Shown piece by piece: positions 42,871 to 51,504 of a DNA stretch of 51,843 bases (position 1 is the first letter of the stretch; each line of letters opens with the position of its first letter). Source of the DNA: Desulfobulbaceae bacterium. GTDB taxonomy: Bacteria; Desulfobacterota; Desulfobulbia; Desulfobulbales; Desulfocapsaceae. The notes under the pieces are model-generated. The model was not told where the DNA came from and did no database searches. It worked only from the letters and a program-made list of their open reading frames with translations. Where the stretch lies: NCBI GenBank assembly GCA_004796425.1, contig QZLB01000039.1:1-51843 (forward strand), read 5' to 3'. A program made the position numbers and the translations under genes.

Positions 42871-45645
42871 TCAGCATGAGCTAACCGGTAAGATCACTGA
42901 AAATGTCGTGCCTTTACCGGGTTCGGAATCAAATGTAATATCGCCACCATGTTTGTCTTTAATTATGGTATAGGCAATGGCTAACCCCTGACCACTCCCC
43001 TGGCCAACCGCTTTGGTCGTAAAAAATGGATCAAATATCCTGGGTTGAACATGCTCGGGAATACCTCCACCATTGTCCTGGATGGTGATTCGAACCGCGG
43101 TATCCATAACTGCCGTTTTGATGATAATCACCCCTTTTTTCTGACCTTCTCTTGTAGACTCGATGGCCTGGGCCGCATTGACAATCAAATTCAGAAACAC
43201 CTGGCTCAATTCTGAGCGGTGACACGGGACCTCGGGAAGGTTTTCATCCAGTTCAAACACAATATCAGCAACGTATTTCCATTCATTCCGGCTCACCGTT
43301 ACGGTGTTCTGCAGGACATCATTCAGATCTGATTCAATCATCTCCTCGCTGCCGGGATGGGCAAACTGCTTCATTGATCTGACGATTTTCGCAATCTGCT
43401 CAATACCGTCCTGGGATTGTTTCAGGGCAACTGGAATTTCATCGAGCAAATAGCCGATATCGTTTTCTTCGTGCAGTTTTTCAAGCTCGCTGAGTTCATC
43501 ACCCTGCAGTTCATTCTCTGTTGTTGCCAGGGTTATACAGGCTGTGACAAACCCCTCAAGATCCGGCAGTGATTCGAGGATAAAATTGAGATTATTCCCG
43601 ACAAATTGCACCGGTGTATTAATTTCATGAGCAACCCCTCCAGCCAGCGTGCCCATAGCTTCAAGTTTTTGAGCCTGTCTGAGGTTCTCCTCAAGTTCAA
43701 TTTCGTGGGTAACATCTTGTTGGACCCCGACATAATTGGTCAACTCCCCAAGCTCATTTCTGATTGGTGAGATTGTTACCTGAGCAATATATTCACTACT
43801 GTCCTTGCGTTTATTTACAACTCTCCCACGATAAACATTTCCCTCAAGCAGCGTTGACCACATCTGCTCATAAAACTCCGGCGGTTGTTTACCGCTTTTT
43901 AAAATGCGAGGGTTTTTCCCTGCGATTTCAGAAAATCGATACCCGGTAGTTCGCTCAAATGCCGGATTGGCGTATTCAATCGCTCCATTGAGACTTGTAA
44001 TCAGGACAAGATCATCCGTCTGGTGGACCGCCTCAGCCAAAATGATCTGTTCTTTCTGCATCTCTTTTCGGGCGGTGATATCGGTGATGATTCCATCAAG
44101 GTAACGTACAGAACCATCCTGATCATCAAAAACCGCAAGCCCCTGCTCCCAGACCCATTTAATATGGTTATCCCTGGTGATAATTCTATACTCGATGGTA
44201 TAGGAGGTTTTCTCTGCGATTGCGGTATCAACAGCCTGTCGCACCACATCCTGGTCTCGCTCGTCAATCAGATCGGCAAATGAGATCTGCTGGTTGCCAA
44301 TCACTTCCTCGGCACGATACCCGGTCAACTCAAGAACCGCTTCACTGACATACTCCATGGTCCAGGATTCATCATTTCTGCATCGATACACCATCCCGGA
44401 TAAATTGGCCAACAAATGGGAAATCTGCTCTTCTCGACTCCTGATCTCCTCATTTGCTTTTGACAGCTCTTGGGTTCGTAATTTCACCCGATCGTCAAGT
44501 TCCACCGTTAAATTGAGCAATCGTTTTTCTGCAACTTTTCTTTTGGTGTTGGCGGCTAAAAGCAAGAGTGAAGTGATCAGCAACACCGCAATCACAGTGA
44601 AGACCAACCAAATCTGCACCTTGTAAGTGTCGTAGAGACGCGGTGGTCGGTTAATGAAGGTGGTTGTCGGAGGAAACAGATCCGGATCAATCTGTAGTTG
44701 CTCCATGACAGAGAAATCTGCAAAATAATGGTTCGGACTCTCCATCACCACCGGGATGTCATCTGCTGCAATACCCTGTAAAATTTGCAGCGTCAGCTCT
44801 GCTGCTTTTTCTCCCTGGTACCGGCCACTAATCATCAGCCCCCCGACAACACCATGGCCGAGATTGAAATCCCACAGGCTGTAAACCGGTACTGTCGTAT
44901 TCTTCGTTATGGCCTCGACTGCTTCGTCATATTCCAGGAAATTACCATTACTATCTCGCAGAAACAGGCTGTGCAGCACCAGGTCACCCGAAGAGAGACT
45001 GCGTGATAGTCGTTCCAACTCTTCGAATGTGTAGTCGTCCGTGTAAACCCATACAACGTCCGGATAACTGTCCCTGTATCCCTTGATCTCCTGATTGAGG
45101 ATCGTGCCTGTTGTAGTGGCATCATTTACCACGATGATGCGTTTGCTGGTCGGGTGAACTCTACGCATTAACTCAATGGTCTCAAGGGCATTAAAGTGTT
45201 CATTGATGCCTGTTATACCTTTTTGCCCTTTGAGCATTTCAGGTTTATAGAAATTAACCCCACAAAAAACCACCGGCACATTTTCAAATAAGGTATTCCG
45301 GTTGGCGATGACAAAATTAAGTGCATTATTGTCAACACAAATCACCGCTGAAAACCTTTCATGTATATATTTACGGGATAATGATTCTTTGAGCAGCGCC
45401 AGGAAATGGTCGGAATAATAACGCTTGGTATCGAGATATTCGATCCTAAGATCAACACCTATTTCCCTTGTTAACTTCGCTTTGATGGCCCGATCGATAT
45501 CATCTGTCCATTTATACCCAGAGTGGTAAGACTGAAGTAGCAGTACCTTCTTTAATTCCTTACCACCAGCCTCATGGATACCGAGGTTCGATATCAAGAC
45601 ACATACGAATATTATTAATGAGAATCGCCAATGACTTTTGCTCAT
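42871..45645 (-). CDS. Sensor histidine kinase with periplasmic ABC-type substrate-binding domain
   Basis: 924 aa. Signal-like N-terminus (residues 8-22 hydrophobic), then a periplasmic domain about 30-335 of the ABC transporter substrate-binding family (VLLLQSYHSGYKWTDDID, VVFCGVNFY, VVGGLMISGRYQGEKAAEL), one membrane helix about 346-366 (VQIWLVFTVIAVLLITSLLL), a coiled coil, two PAS domains about 410-530 and 540-660, HisKA with the H-box AGGVAHEINTP near 675 and HATPase about 780-915 (NLIVNAAQAIE, DNGGGIPEH, GSGQGLAIAY). No receiver is attached. It should bind a small solute outside and signal in the cytoplasm. It is divergent from the amino-acid transporter operon at 45948, whose substrate it may sense (inference). 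Confidence 0.92.
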   Translation of the reverse strand: MSKSHWRFSLIIFVCVLISNLGIHEAGGKELKKVLLLQSYHSGYKWTDDIDRAIKAKLTREIGVDLRIEYLDTKRYYSDHFLALLKESLSRKYIHERFSAVICVDNNALNFVIANRNTLFENVPVVFCGVNFYKPEMLKGQKGITGINEHFNALETIELMRRVHPTSKRIIVVNDATTTGTILNQEIKGYRDSYPDVVWVYTDDYTFEELERLSRSLSSGDLVLHSLFLRDSNGNFLEYDEAVEAITKNTTVPVYSLWDFNLGHGVVGGLMISGRYQGEKAAELTLQILQGIAADDIPVVMESPNHYFADFSVMEQLQIDPDLFPPTTTFINRPPRLYDTYKVQIWLVFTVIAVLLITSLLLLAANTKRKVAEKRLLNLTVELDDRVKLRTQELSKANEEIRSREEQISHLLANLSGMVYRCRNDESWTMEYVSEAVLELTGYRAEEVIGNQQISFADLIDERDQDVVRQAVDTAIAEKTSYTIEYRIITRDNHIKWVWEQGLAVFDDQDGSVRYLDGIITDITARKEMQKEQIILAEAVHQTDDLVLITSLNGAIEYANPAFERTTGYRFSEIAGKNPRILKSGKQPPEFYEQMWSTLLEGNVYRGRVVNKRKDSSEYIAQVTISPIRNELGELTNYVGVQQDVTHEIELEENLRQAQKLEAMGTLAGGVAHEINTPVQFVGNNLNFILESLPDLEGFVTACITLATTENELQGDELSELEKLHEENDIGYLLDEIPVALKQSQDGIEQIAKIVRSMKQFAHPGSEEMIESDLNDVLQNTVTVSRNEWKYVADIVFELDENLPEVPCHRSELSQVFLNLIVNAAQAIESTREGQKKGVIIIKTAVMDTAVRITIQDNGGGIPEHVQPRIFDPFFTTKAVGQGSGQGLAIAYTIIKDKHGGDITFDSEPGKGTTFSVILPVSSC

Positions 45646-45947
45646 GCATACCCCTTCAGAATTTTAATCCCGAAGTTATGATATCGCATTTTGTCAGGGA
45701 ATTTCAAATCGTGGCTCGGAATTACTATATTTTGGGAATGTGAGATATTGCATGTTTGCAATCAAAGACATGGGCTGATGGCTGTGCACCTGACTTGCCA
45801 GAAATCCTTCAAATCTACCTGATTCATGCCCGCTCCAGCTTTTCGTTTGACTTTTAGCACCAATATTTTTAAGAATCGTGTGTATAAACCTGTAATACAT
45901 TCAAAAAATATAAATCTGCGTTTTCACCGGGAGAGACCTTCTACTCT
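45646..45947. other. 302-base divergent promoter region
   Basis: Between the sensor kinase (minus) and the transporter operon (plus). AT-rich. A TTGACT near 45848 has only a poor -10 at 17 bases, and no clean ARG box (TGAAT-N4-ATTCA) is present, although TGTAATACATTCA near 45889 comes close. No gene or RNA seen. Confidence 0.3.
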
Positions 45948-46721
45948 ATGACGGATAACACGGCTTCAATATCGCTTATCAATATCCATAAGAAGTTCGG
46001 AGAAAATGAAGTTCTGAGAGGAATCAGCCTCGATGCCTATAAAGGTGATGTCATTTCGGTCCTGGGACCGTCCGGTTCCGGGAAATCTACCCTTCTGCGC
46101 TGCATCAACCTGCTGGAAATACCTGATCAGGGAAGACTACTGGTGTCCGGTGAAGAGGTGAAAATGAAACAAAACCGATCTGGTATCAATCAACCTGCAG
46201 ACAGTAGACAGGTTGAACAAATCAGAACCAGACTGGCCATGGTCTTTCAGCAGTTCAACCTCTGGTCGCATATGACGATTTTAGAAAACGTCATTGAGGC
46301 ACCAGTTCATGTCCTGAAGATCCCCAAAAAACAAGCCGTCGAGAATGGTCACCATTACCTTGAAAAAGTCGGTATTGCAGACAAATGGGATGCGTACCCG
46401 GCACATCTTTCAGGAGGGCAGCAACAGCGGGCAGCCATCGCCCGGGCGCTGGCAGTTGAACCTGAAGTCATGCTGTTTGATGAACCGACCTCAGCACTTG
46501 ATCCGGAGCTTGTCGGTGAGGTATTGCAGGTAATGCGTACGCTTGCGGAGGAAGGCAGGACCATGATTGTCGTGACCCATGAAATGGGTTTTGCCCGTGA
46601 GGTCTCTTCTCGCGTTGTGTTCCTTGATCATGGCTTGATCATGGAAGACGGTGACCCGCTCCACTTATTCGACAATCCACAAACCGAGCGTTTCAAAACA
46701 TTTATTCAGGCGATGGTCTGA
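45948..46721 (+). CDS. Polar amino-acid ABC transporter, ATP-binding subunit
   Basis: 257 aa. Walker [10 protein letters not shown] (about 39-47), the Q-loop MVFQQFNLW, the ABC signature [15 protein letters not shown], Walker [14 protein letters not shown] and the switch His in VVTHEMGFA are all intact. The sequence is of the HisP/GlnQ/AotP group. First gene of an operon with binding protein, two permeases and an aspartoacylase-like protein, in the order P-J-Q-M-O. Confidence 0.94.
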   Translation: MTDNTASISLINIHKKFGENEVLRGISLDAYKGDVISVLGPSGSGKSTLLRCINLLEIPDQGRLLVSGEEVKMKQNRSGINQPADSRQVEQIRTRLAMVFQQFNLWSHMTILENVIEAPVHVLKIPKKQAVENGHHYLEKVGIADKWDAYPAHLSGGQQQRAAIARALAVEPEVMLFDEPTSALDPELVGEVLQVMRTLAEEGRTMIVVTHEMGFAREVSSRVVFLDHGLIMEDGDPLHLFDNPQTERFKTFIQAMV

Positions 46722-46764
46722 AATGTTCATTGACCTAATATTAATTCAATCAGGAGGGAAGTTG

Positions 46765-47544
46765 ATGAAAAAATTAATCGTACTCGTGTCTATTGCTTCA
46801 TTACTGGTCTGTTCGGCGACTGCATTTGCCAAGGACTGGAGCAAAATCAGAATTGGTGTGGAAGGAGCCTATCCTCCATTTTCCTATGTAGAACCAAATG
46901 GTGAGCTGGCCGGTTTTGATATCGACATAGCCAAAGCACTCGGCGAGGCGATGGGTGCTGAAATCACCCTGGTCGCACAGGACTGGGACGGCATTATCCC
47001 AGCCCTTCTGGCCAAGAAGTACGATGCGATCATCGCCTCAATGTCTATCACTGAGGAGCGCAAGAAAAAAGTGGCATTCACCAATAAGTACTATCAAACC
47101 CCGGCCAAATTTGTCATGAAGAAAGGCGCCATGACGGAGTTTTCCCGCGAGGCCATCAAAGGTAAAAAAGTTGGTGTACAGCGAGCCACCATTCATGATC
47201 GCTATCTTACTGATAATTACGGCAACGATGTCGAAGTTAAACGTTATGGCACCCAGGACGAAGCGTATCTCGACCTTACCGCCGGCCGGGTTGATATGTT
47301 ACTGGCAGACAGCGTTGCACTTTCTGACGGATTCCTGAAAAAACCGGAAGGTGCCGGTTACCAGTTCATCGGGCCGGACCTGAGCGATCCCAAATGGTTT
47401 GGCGATGGAGCAGGAATTGCCATCCGTAAATCGGATACCGATCTGGTTGATAAATTCAACATGGCGATCGAGAAGATTCGCAGTGACGGAACTTACAAAA
47501 AAATCCAGGACAAATATTTTGATTTTAATGTCTATGGTGAATAA
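46765..47544 (+). CDS. Polar amino-acid ABC transporter, periplasmic binding protein
   Basis: 259 aa. Start ATG 46765 with AGGAGGG 6 bases before; an upstream frame from 46651 overlaps the ATPase gene and is out. Signal peptide MKKLIVLVSIASLLVCSATAFA, then the SBP_bac_3 fold (IGVEGAYPPFSYVEPNG, GFDIDIAKAL, RYGTQDEAYLDLTAGRVD). The GVQRATIHDRY and RYGTQDEAYLDL stretches are like the arginine/ornithine-binding AotJ/ArgT/HisJ group. Substrate most likely a basic amino acid (arginine, ornithine, lysine or histidine), a family-level inference. A strong hairpin follows the gene. Confidence 0.93.
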   Translation: MKKLIVLVSIASLLVCSATAFAKDWSKIRIGVEGAYPPFSYVEPNGELAGFDIDIAKALGEAMGAEITLVAQDWDGIIPALLAKKYDAIIASMSITEERKKKVAFTNKYYQTPAKFVMKKGAMTEFSREAIKGKKVGVQRATIHDRYLTDNYGNDVEVKRYGTQDEAYLDLTAGRVDMLLADSVALSDGFLKKPEGAGYQFIGPDLSDPKWFGDGAGIAIRKSDTDLVDKFNMAIEKIRSDGTYKKIQDKYFDFNVYGE

Positions 47545-47568
47545 CCATATTTTGAGCTAATCGGAATC

Positions 47569-47599
47569 GCTTACCCGCATGGTCAGCCTGCGGGTAAGC
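47569..47599 (+). terminator. 11-bp intercistronic hairpin after the binding-protein gene
   Basis: GCTTACCCGCA (47569-47579) and TGCGGGTAAGC (47589-47599) are exact complements around 9 bases, with no T-run after. Hairpins in this place, between a binding-protein gene and its permeases, are known to stop or slow processive decay and give more of the binding protein. It also makes an in-frame ATG at 47579 an unlikely start. Confidence 0.65.
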
Positions 47600-47620
47600 A
47601 CTCCTCATCCCGTTAGAACT

Positions 47621-48316
47621 ATGCTTAATCTTCAAGGCTATGGTCCAAGTATTCTCGAAGGAACGATTCTTTCCCTCGAGGTATCAATCGCTTCATTGGG
47701 GATTGCGATGCTGCTTGGTATCATTGGAGCCTTGTCGAAACTCTCCAATTCCAAACCCCTGAGGCTGGTTGCCCAGCTCTATACAACAATCATCCGGGGT
47801 ATCCCCGATCTGGTCCTGATGTTACTCGTCTTTTTTGGCGGTCAGGTCTTCATCAATCAAATCGGACCGCTTGTTGGGTACGATGAGTATATTGATATCA
47901 ACCCGTTCATCGCTGGTGTGTCAACCATCGGTTTTATATTTGGCGCCTATATGACTGAAACCTTCCGGGGTGCCATACTCGCCGTCAGTAAAGGACAGCT
48001 TGAGGCAGGCAGTGCTTACGGCATGAGCAATTTTTTGGTCTTCAGGCGAATCACCCTGCCACAGATGATCAGGCATGCCCTGCCTGCTTTTGGTAACAAC
48101 TGGCTGGTATTGATCAAAACGACTGCGCTGGTTTCAATCATCGGCCTTGATGATATGGTCAGAAAAGCCGGTCTTGCAGCCGGTGCAACCAGAAAACCGT
48201 TCACCTTTTATCTGGTTGTGGCCATCAATTACCTTATTATCACCACCGTTTCAATCTACCTGCTGAAATACCTTGAGAAACGTTACTCCGTCGGTGTACG
48301 GGAGGCCTCTGATTGA
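47621..48316 (+). CDS. Polar amino-acid ABC transporter permease, HisQ/AotQ type
   Basis: 231 aa. I start at ATG 47621 because MLNLQGYGPSILEGTILSLEVS lines up with HisQ; a longer start at 47579 falls in the hairpin. About 5-6 membrane helices; the EAA loop (EAGSAYGMSNFLVFRRITLPQ) that contacts the ATPase is at about residue 130-150. GYD-x-Y-I-D loop near 87 is unusual but in a periplasmic turn. It overlaps the next permease by one base (TGATG). Confidence 0.88.
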   Translation: MLNLQGYGPSILEGTILSLEVSIASLGIAMLLGIIGALSKLSNSKPLRLVAQLYTTIIRGIPDLVLMLLVFFGGQVFINQIGPLVGYDEYIDINPFIAGVSTIGFIFGAYMTETFRGAILAVSKGQLEAGSAYGMSNFLVFRRITLPQMIRHALPAFGNNWLVLIKTTALVSIIGLDDMVRKAGLAAGATRKPFTFYLVVAINYLIITTVSIYLLKYLEKRYSVGVREASD

Positions 48317-49032
48317 TGGATCTGTCAATTATCCTCGATAACCTGGACATTTATCTCCAGGGTCTCAAGAACACTGCTATACTGGTATCCCTCTCTTTAG
48401 TGATCGGGCTGCTTCTGGCAGTGCCGCTGGCTATCTTGAGAACCACCGGCAACTGGTTTGTCCAAGCTCCAGTTCGGGCATTTGTCTACTTCTTCAGGGG
48501 CACCCCGCTCCTGGTTCAGATGTTTCTGGTCTACTATGGCTTCGGGCAGTTTGAATTGATCAAGTCCAGTATTCTGTGGCCCCTATTCAGGGAAGCTTAT
48601 TTCTGCGCACTTTTCACCTTTACCCTGAACACCTGCGCCTATACCACCGAAATAATCAGAGGGGCTATTAAGGCGACTCCCGTCGGTGAAATCGAAGCTG
48701 CGCTTGCGGCAGGCATGTCAAAAATGAAGATGTACCGACGCGTTATCCTCCCCAGCGCCTTCAGGCGAGCTCTGCCGGCGTATAGTAATGAGATTATTTT
48801 TATGTTGCATGGGAGCTCGCTGGCAAGCGTTATTACTATCATCGATATTACCGGGGCTGCCAGAATTGTTAATTCCCGCTATTACAGTCCTTACGAAGCA
48901 TTCCTAACGGCAGCGCTCTTTTATCTGGGGCTGACCTTCTGTATTGTTTTTCTGGTAAAAAGGCTTGAGAACAGATGGTTCGCTCACCTGCAACCACAGG
49001 TACAGGAAAAAACCCAGCGCAAGCCTGTATGA
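48316..49032 (+). CDS. Polar amino-acid ABC transporter permease, HisM/AotM type
   Basis: 238 aa from ATG 48316 (GGAGG 10 bases before; the TGA stop of the previous permease shares its last base). Five to six membrane helices, GTPLLVQMFLVYYG loop, EAA motif EIEAALAAGMSKMKMYRRVILPSAFRRALP in the right place. With the neighbouring permease it would form the heterodimeric membrane channel of the transporter. Confidence 0.93.
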   Translation: MDLSIILDNLDIYLQGLKNTAILVSLSLVIGLLLAVPLAILRTTGNWFVQAPVRAFVYFFRGTPLLVQMFLVYYGFGQFELIKSSILWPLFREAYFCALFTFTLNTCAYTTEIIRGAIKATPVGEIEAALAAGMSKMKMYRRVILPSAFRRALPAYSNEIIFMLHGSSLASVITIIDITGAARIVNSRYYSPYEAFLTAALFYLGLTFCIVFLVKRLENRWFAHLQPQVQEKTQRKPV

Positions 49033-49040
49033 GGCTTACC

Positions 49041-50183
49041 ATGATGAAAAGCGAAGAGATCAAATCACTTCCGTTCAGTGCACCAGGAACCACCCGATCA
49101 CTCAAGATTATCCGGTACGGAACCCCTGGAAGCACTCCCAAAGTCTATATACAAGCCGGTCTGCACGCTGATGAAGCGCCCGGCTATATTGTGGCTCACC
49201 ATCTTGAAGCATTGCTCGATCAACAGGCTGCTGCCAACAACATCGCCGGAGAAATCATTCTGGTACCCGCAGCTAATCCCATTGGCTTATCGCAATGGCA
49301 GCATGAGTCACTGAACGGCAGATTTGACCAGAATAATGGCATCAATTTCAATCGTAATCATCTCGATCTCAGCGAACAGATAGCCACCGAGGTTGAGCAT
49401 TTGCTCGGGTCTGATTCGCAAAAAAACATCGACCTGATCCGAAAAAAAAGTGGCGAACTCATTGCCGCCCATGAGCCAGTTGAAGAAGCTTCTGCCCTGA
49501 AGAAACTGCTCCTGAGCCTCTCCCACGATGCTGATATTGTCCTTGATCTGCATTGTGATCTCGAAGCCCTGATCCACCTGTACCTTGGCACTCCCCTCTG
49601 GGAAGATGGAAAAATCCTGGCGGAATGTCTGGATTCCAGAGTGAATCTAGTGGCGGCAAATTCAGGAGGTGGCCCCTTTGATGAAGCAAATAGCAGGATT
49701 TGGTGGGATTTAGCCAAGCGCTTTCCGGATAAACCAATTCCACCCGCCTGTTTTGCAGCTACGGTAGAGTTGCGCGGGTTTGCTGATACCAACTATCAGC
49801 AGAACAAAACTGATGCGCAAAACCTGATGCGCTTTCTTGGCTGCAAAAACGTGTTCTGCCAGCCAATCGAGAAACCTCCGGAGAACAGTGACCACCATTC
49901 AAGTCCACTCACCGGTGTCGACTACGTCAAGGCGACGGAGCCGGGAATCATCTGTTATACCCGGGAACTCGGAGCGTTCATCAACAAAGGTGAGGTGATC
50001 GCCACCGTCATCAACCCGCTCACGGAAAATAACAACCAGGCGCCAGCTGAGCTTCGAGCTCAGACTTCGGGCATTCTTTTCTCCCGTTCAGGAGACCGTT
50101 TTGCCCATCCCGGCAGGATCATCGCCAAGATTGCTGGAATGGAACCTCTGCGCGATGAATCCGGTACTCTGCTCACAATGTAG
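49041..50183 (+). CDS. AotO-like succinylglutamate desuccinylase/aspartoacylase family protein
   Basis: 380 aa from ATG 49041 (GAGG 6 bases before; ATG 49029 overlapping the permease stop is an alternative). It belongs to the M14-like AstE/AspA family: the zinc motif HADEAPG, the later zinc His in LDLHCD, and the catalytic Glu in ATVELRG are conserved. Similar genes (aotO) lie inside the arginine/ornithine transporter operon of Pseudomonas. The chemistry would be hydrolysis of an acylated amino acid, so the operon may import and deacylate N-acyl amino acids (inference). Its 3' end overlaps the MFS gene by 11 bases, tail to tail. Confidence 0.88.
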   Translation: MMKSEEIKSLPFSAPGTTRSLKIIRYGTPGSTPKVYIQAGLHADEAPGYIVAHHLEALLDQQAAANNIAGEIILVPAANPIGLSQWQHESLNGRFDQNNGINFNRNHLDLSEQIATEVEHLLGSDSQKNIDLIRKKSGELIAAHEPVEEASALKKLLLSLSHDADIVLDLHCDLEALIHLYLGTPLWEDGKILAECLDSRVNLVAANSGGGPFDEANSRIWWDLAKRFPDKPIPPACFAATVELRGFADTNYQQNKTDAQNLMRFLGCKNVFCQPIEKPPENSDHHSSPLTGVDYVKATEPGIICYTRELGAFINKGEVIATVINPLTENNNQAPAELRAQTSGILFSRSGDRFAHPGRIIAKIAGMEPLRDESGTLLTM

Positions 50184-51486
50184 TATCTGAGTGGGAATTC
50201 CCATCCGCCGCCTGATCTGTTTTGACCTGCGTACCTGTCTGATAGTCGGTTCTAAAAGCCAGGAAAAGGGCAATGCAGGCAATTGTGGCGGAAAACCCGA
50301 AGACCGTTTTATAGGCAGCCGCCCCCAGGTGCTCCAGCAGATCGAGGGTTTTTCCAAAGGCCAGTGGATACCCGACAGTCAGGGGCAAGGTTAGAAACGG
50401 GCCCAGGGCAAAATAGGAGGTGGTATCTTCGCGCGTGGCAAATTGTTTGACCGAGGGTGGATACACCATATTTCTAATTGCCCGGACAAAACCCAGCATG
50501 TAACTGACCAGAAAAAAGGTAAGATACCCCGGTATTATACACAACAAAATAAGCGCTATCAGCGTCAATATTTTGGAGAGGATAAATTTCTCGCGCAGCT
50601 GCAACAGATTCATCGCCCCCAACAAGATATTAACCGTTATTGAACCACCATATATACAGGCTACAAAAGCCCCCGCAGCAATTGCCGGAGAGACCTGATA
50701 ATAGGAGGTGGCGTAGTTTGCATAAAAAGAAAGTGAGGTCAGGATTATGGTAAATTCGATATCTGCGGCGGCCAGAAATATCAGGAATTTCTTATTGGTG
50801 ACAATCTCTTTAAACGCTGTCCTGGTATGTACCAGAAACGAGGTATTATCGGCAGGAACGGTGGTATCTTCAACGATTTCCCGGTTGATGAGAAAACCGA
50901 GCGAACCCATCAGGAAAAAACAACCCGCACCAATAAATATCCAACCTGAAGCCTGCACCGAAAACGAATAACGCTCAACAATGCCCAAAATAAGAAAGCT
51001 CGACAATACTTTTGCAATATTCTGGCACAGCATCATATAGCCAAGACCGGGCACGGTACGCGATTCAGAAAATATCCGCACCAGGTAGTTGAGCCAGACC
51101 GGTATGGTAAGGCCAATGCAGATGGAAAAGAGCGCATAGGAGATAAAGAATATCGGCAGTACTCCTTCGGGTTTACCCCAGGCCAACAAAATCAGACCGA
51201 AAAAAAGAATCGACAGTGCAGAAACCAGGTGCAGGATAATGACCAATCCTCTTTTTCTGACCAGATTGCGCGACAGATATGAGGAAAAAAGTGGAAAACA
51301 GGAAATACCGATTACGAAAATTGACGGCACCAGCCCGATCAGAAAGCTCGAGGCACCCAGATGTTTGAGAAATAATTGCAAAAAGGTTGATTCAAGGACA
51401 ATGGGAAATCCCAATCCCCAGAAAAATTCGACAAGTGAGACGCCCGCAACATTCCTGAAAAAGTATCGATCTTTGAGCTGATCCAT
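50173..51486 (-). CDS. MFS-type membrane transporter
   Basis: 437 aa with about 12 hydrophobic segments, but the signature between segments 2 and 3 is weak (SYLSRNLVRKRGL), so it is a distant MFS protein. It starts at ATG 51486, 18 bases after the DUF166-family gene, and is probably in one operon with it. A hydrophilic tail of about 30 residues ends the protein. Substrate unknown. Confidence 0.8.
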   Translation of the reverse strand: MDQLKDRYFFRNVAGVSLVEFFWGLGFPIVLESTFLQLFLKHLGASSFLIGLVPSIFVIGISCFPLFSSYLSRNLVRKRGLVIILHLVSALSILFFGLILLAWGKPEGVLPIFFISYALFSICIGLTIPVWLNYLVRIFSESRTVPGLGYMMLCQNIAKVLSSFLILGIVERYSFSVQASGWIFIGAGCFFLMGSLGFLINREIVEDTTVPADNTSFLVHTRTAFKEIVTNKKFLIFLAAADIEFTIILTSLSFYANYATSYYQVSPAIAAGAFVACIYGGSITVNILLGAMNLLQLREKFILSKILTLIALILLCIIPGYLTFFLVSYMLGFVRAIRNMVYPPSVKQFATREDTTSYFALGPFLTLPLTVGYPLAFGKTLDLLEHLGAAAYKTVFGFSATIACIALFLAFRTDYQTGTQVKTDQAADGNSHSDTTL

Positions 51487-51504
51487 GCAAAGGAGCCCAG
51501 TGCT

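Noticed and set aside
45886-45902. ArgR box before the amino-acid transporter operon
   Set aside because: TGTAATACATTCA is shorter and less symmetric than TGAAT-N4-ATTCA; no second copy next to it.
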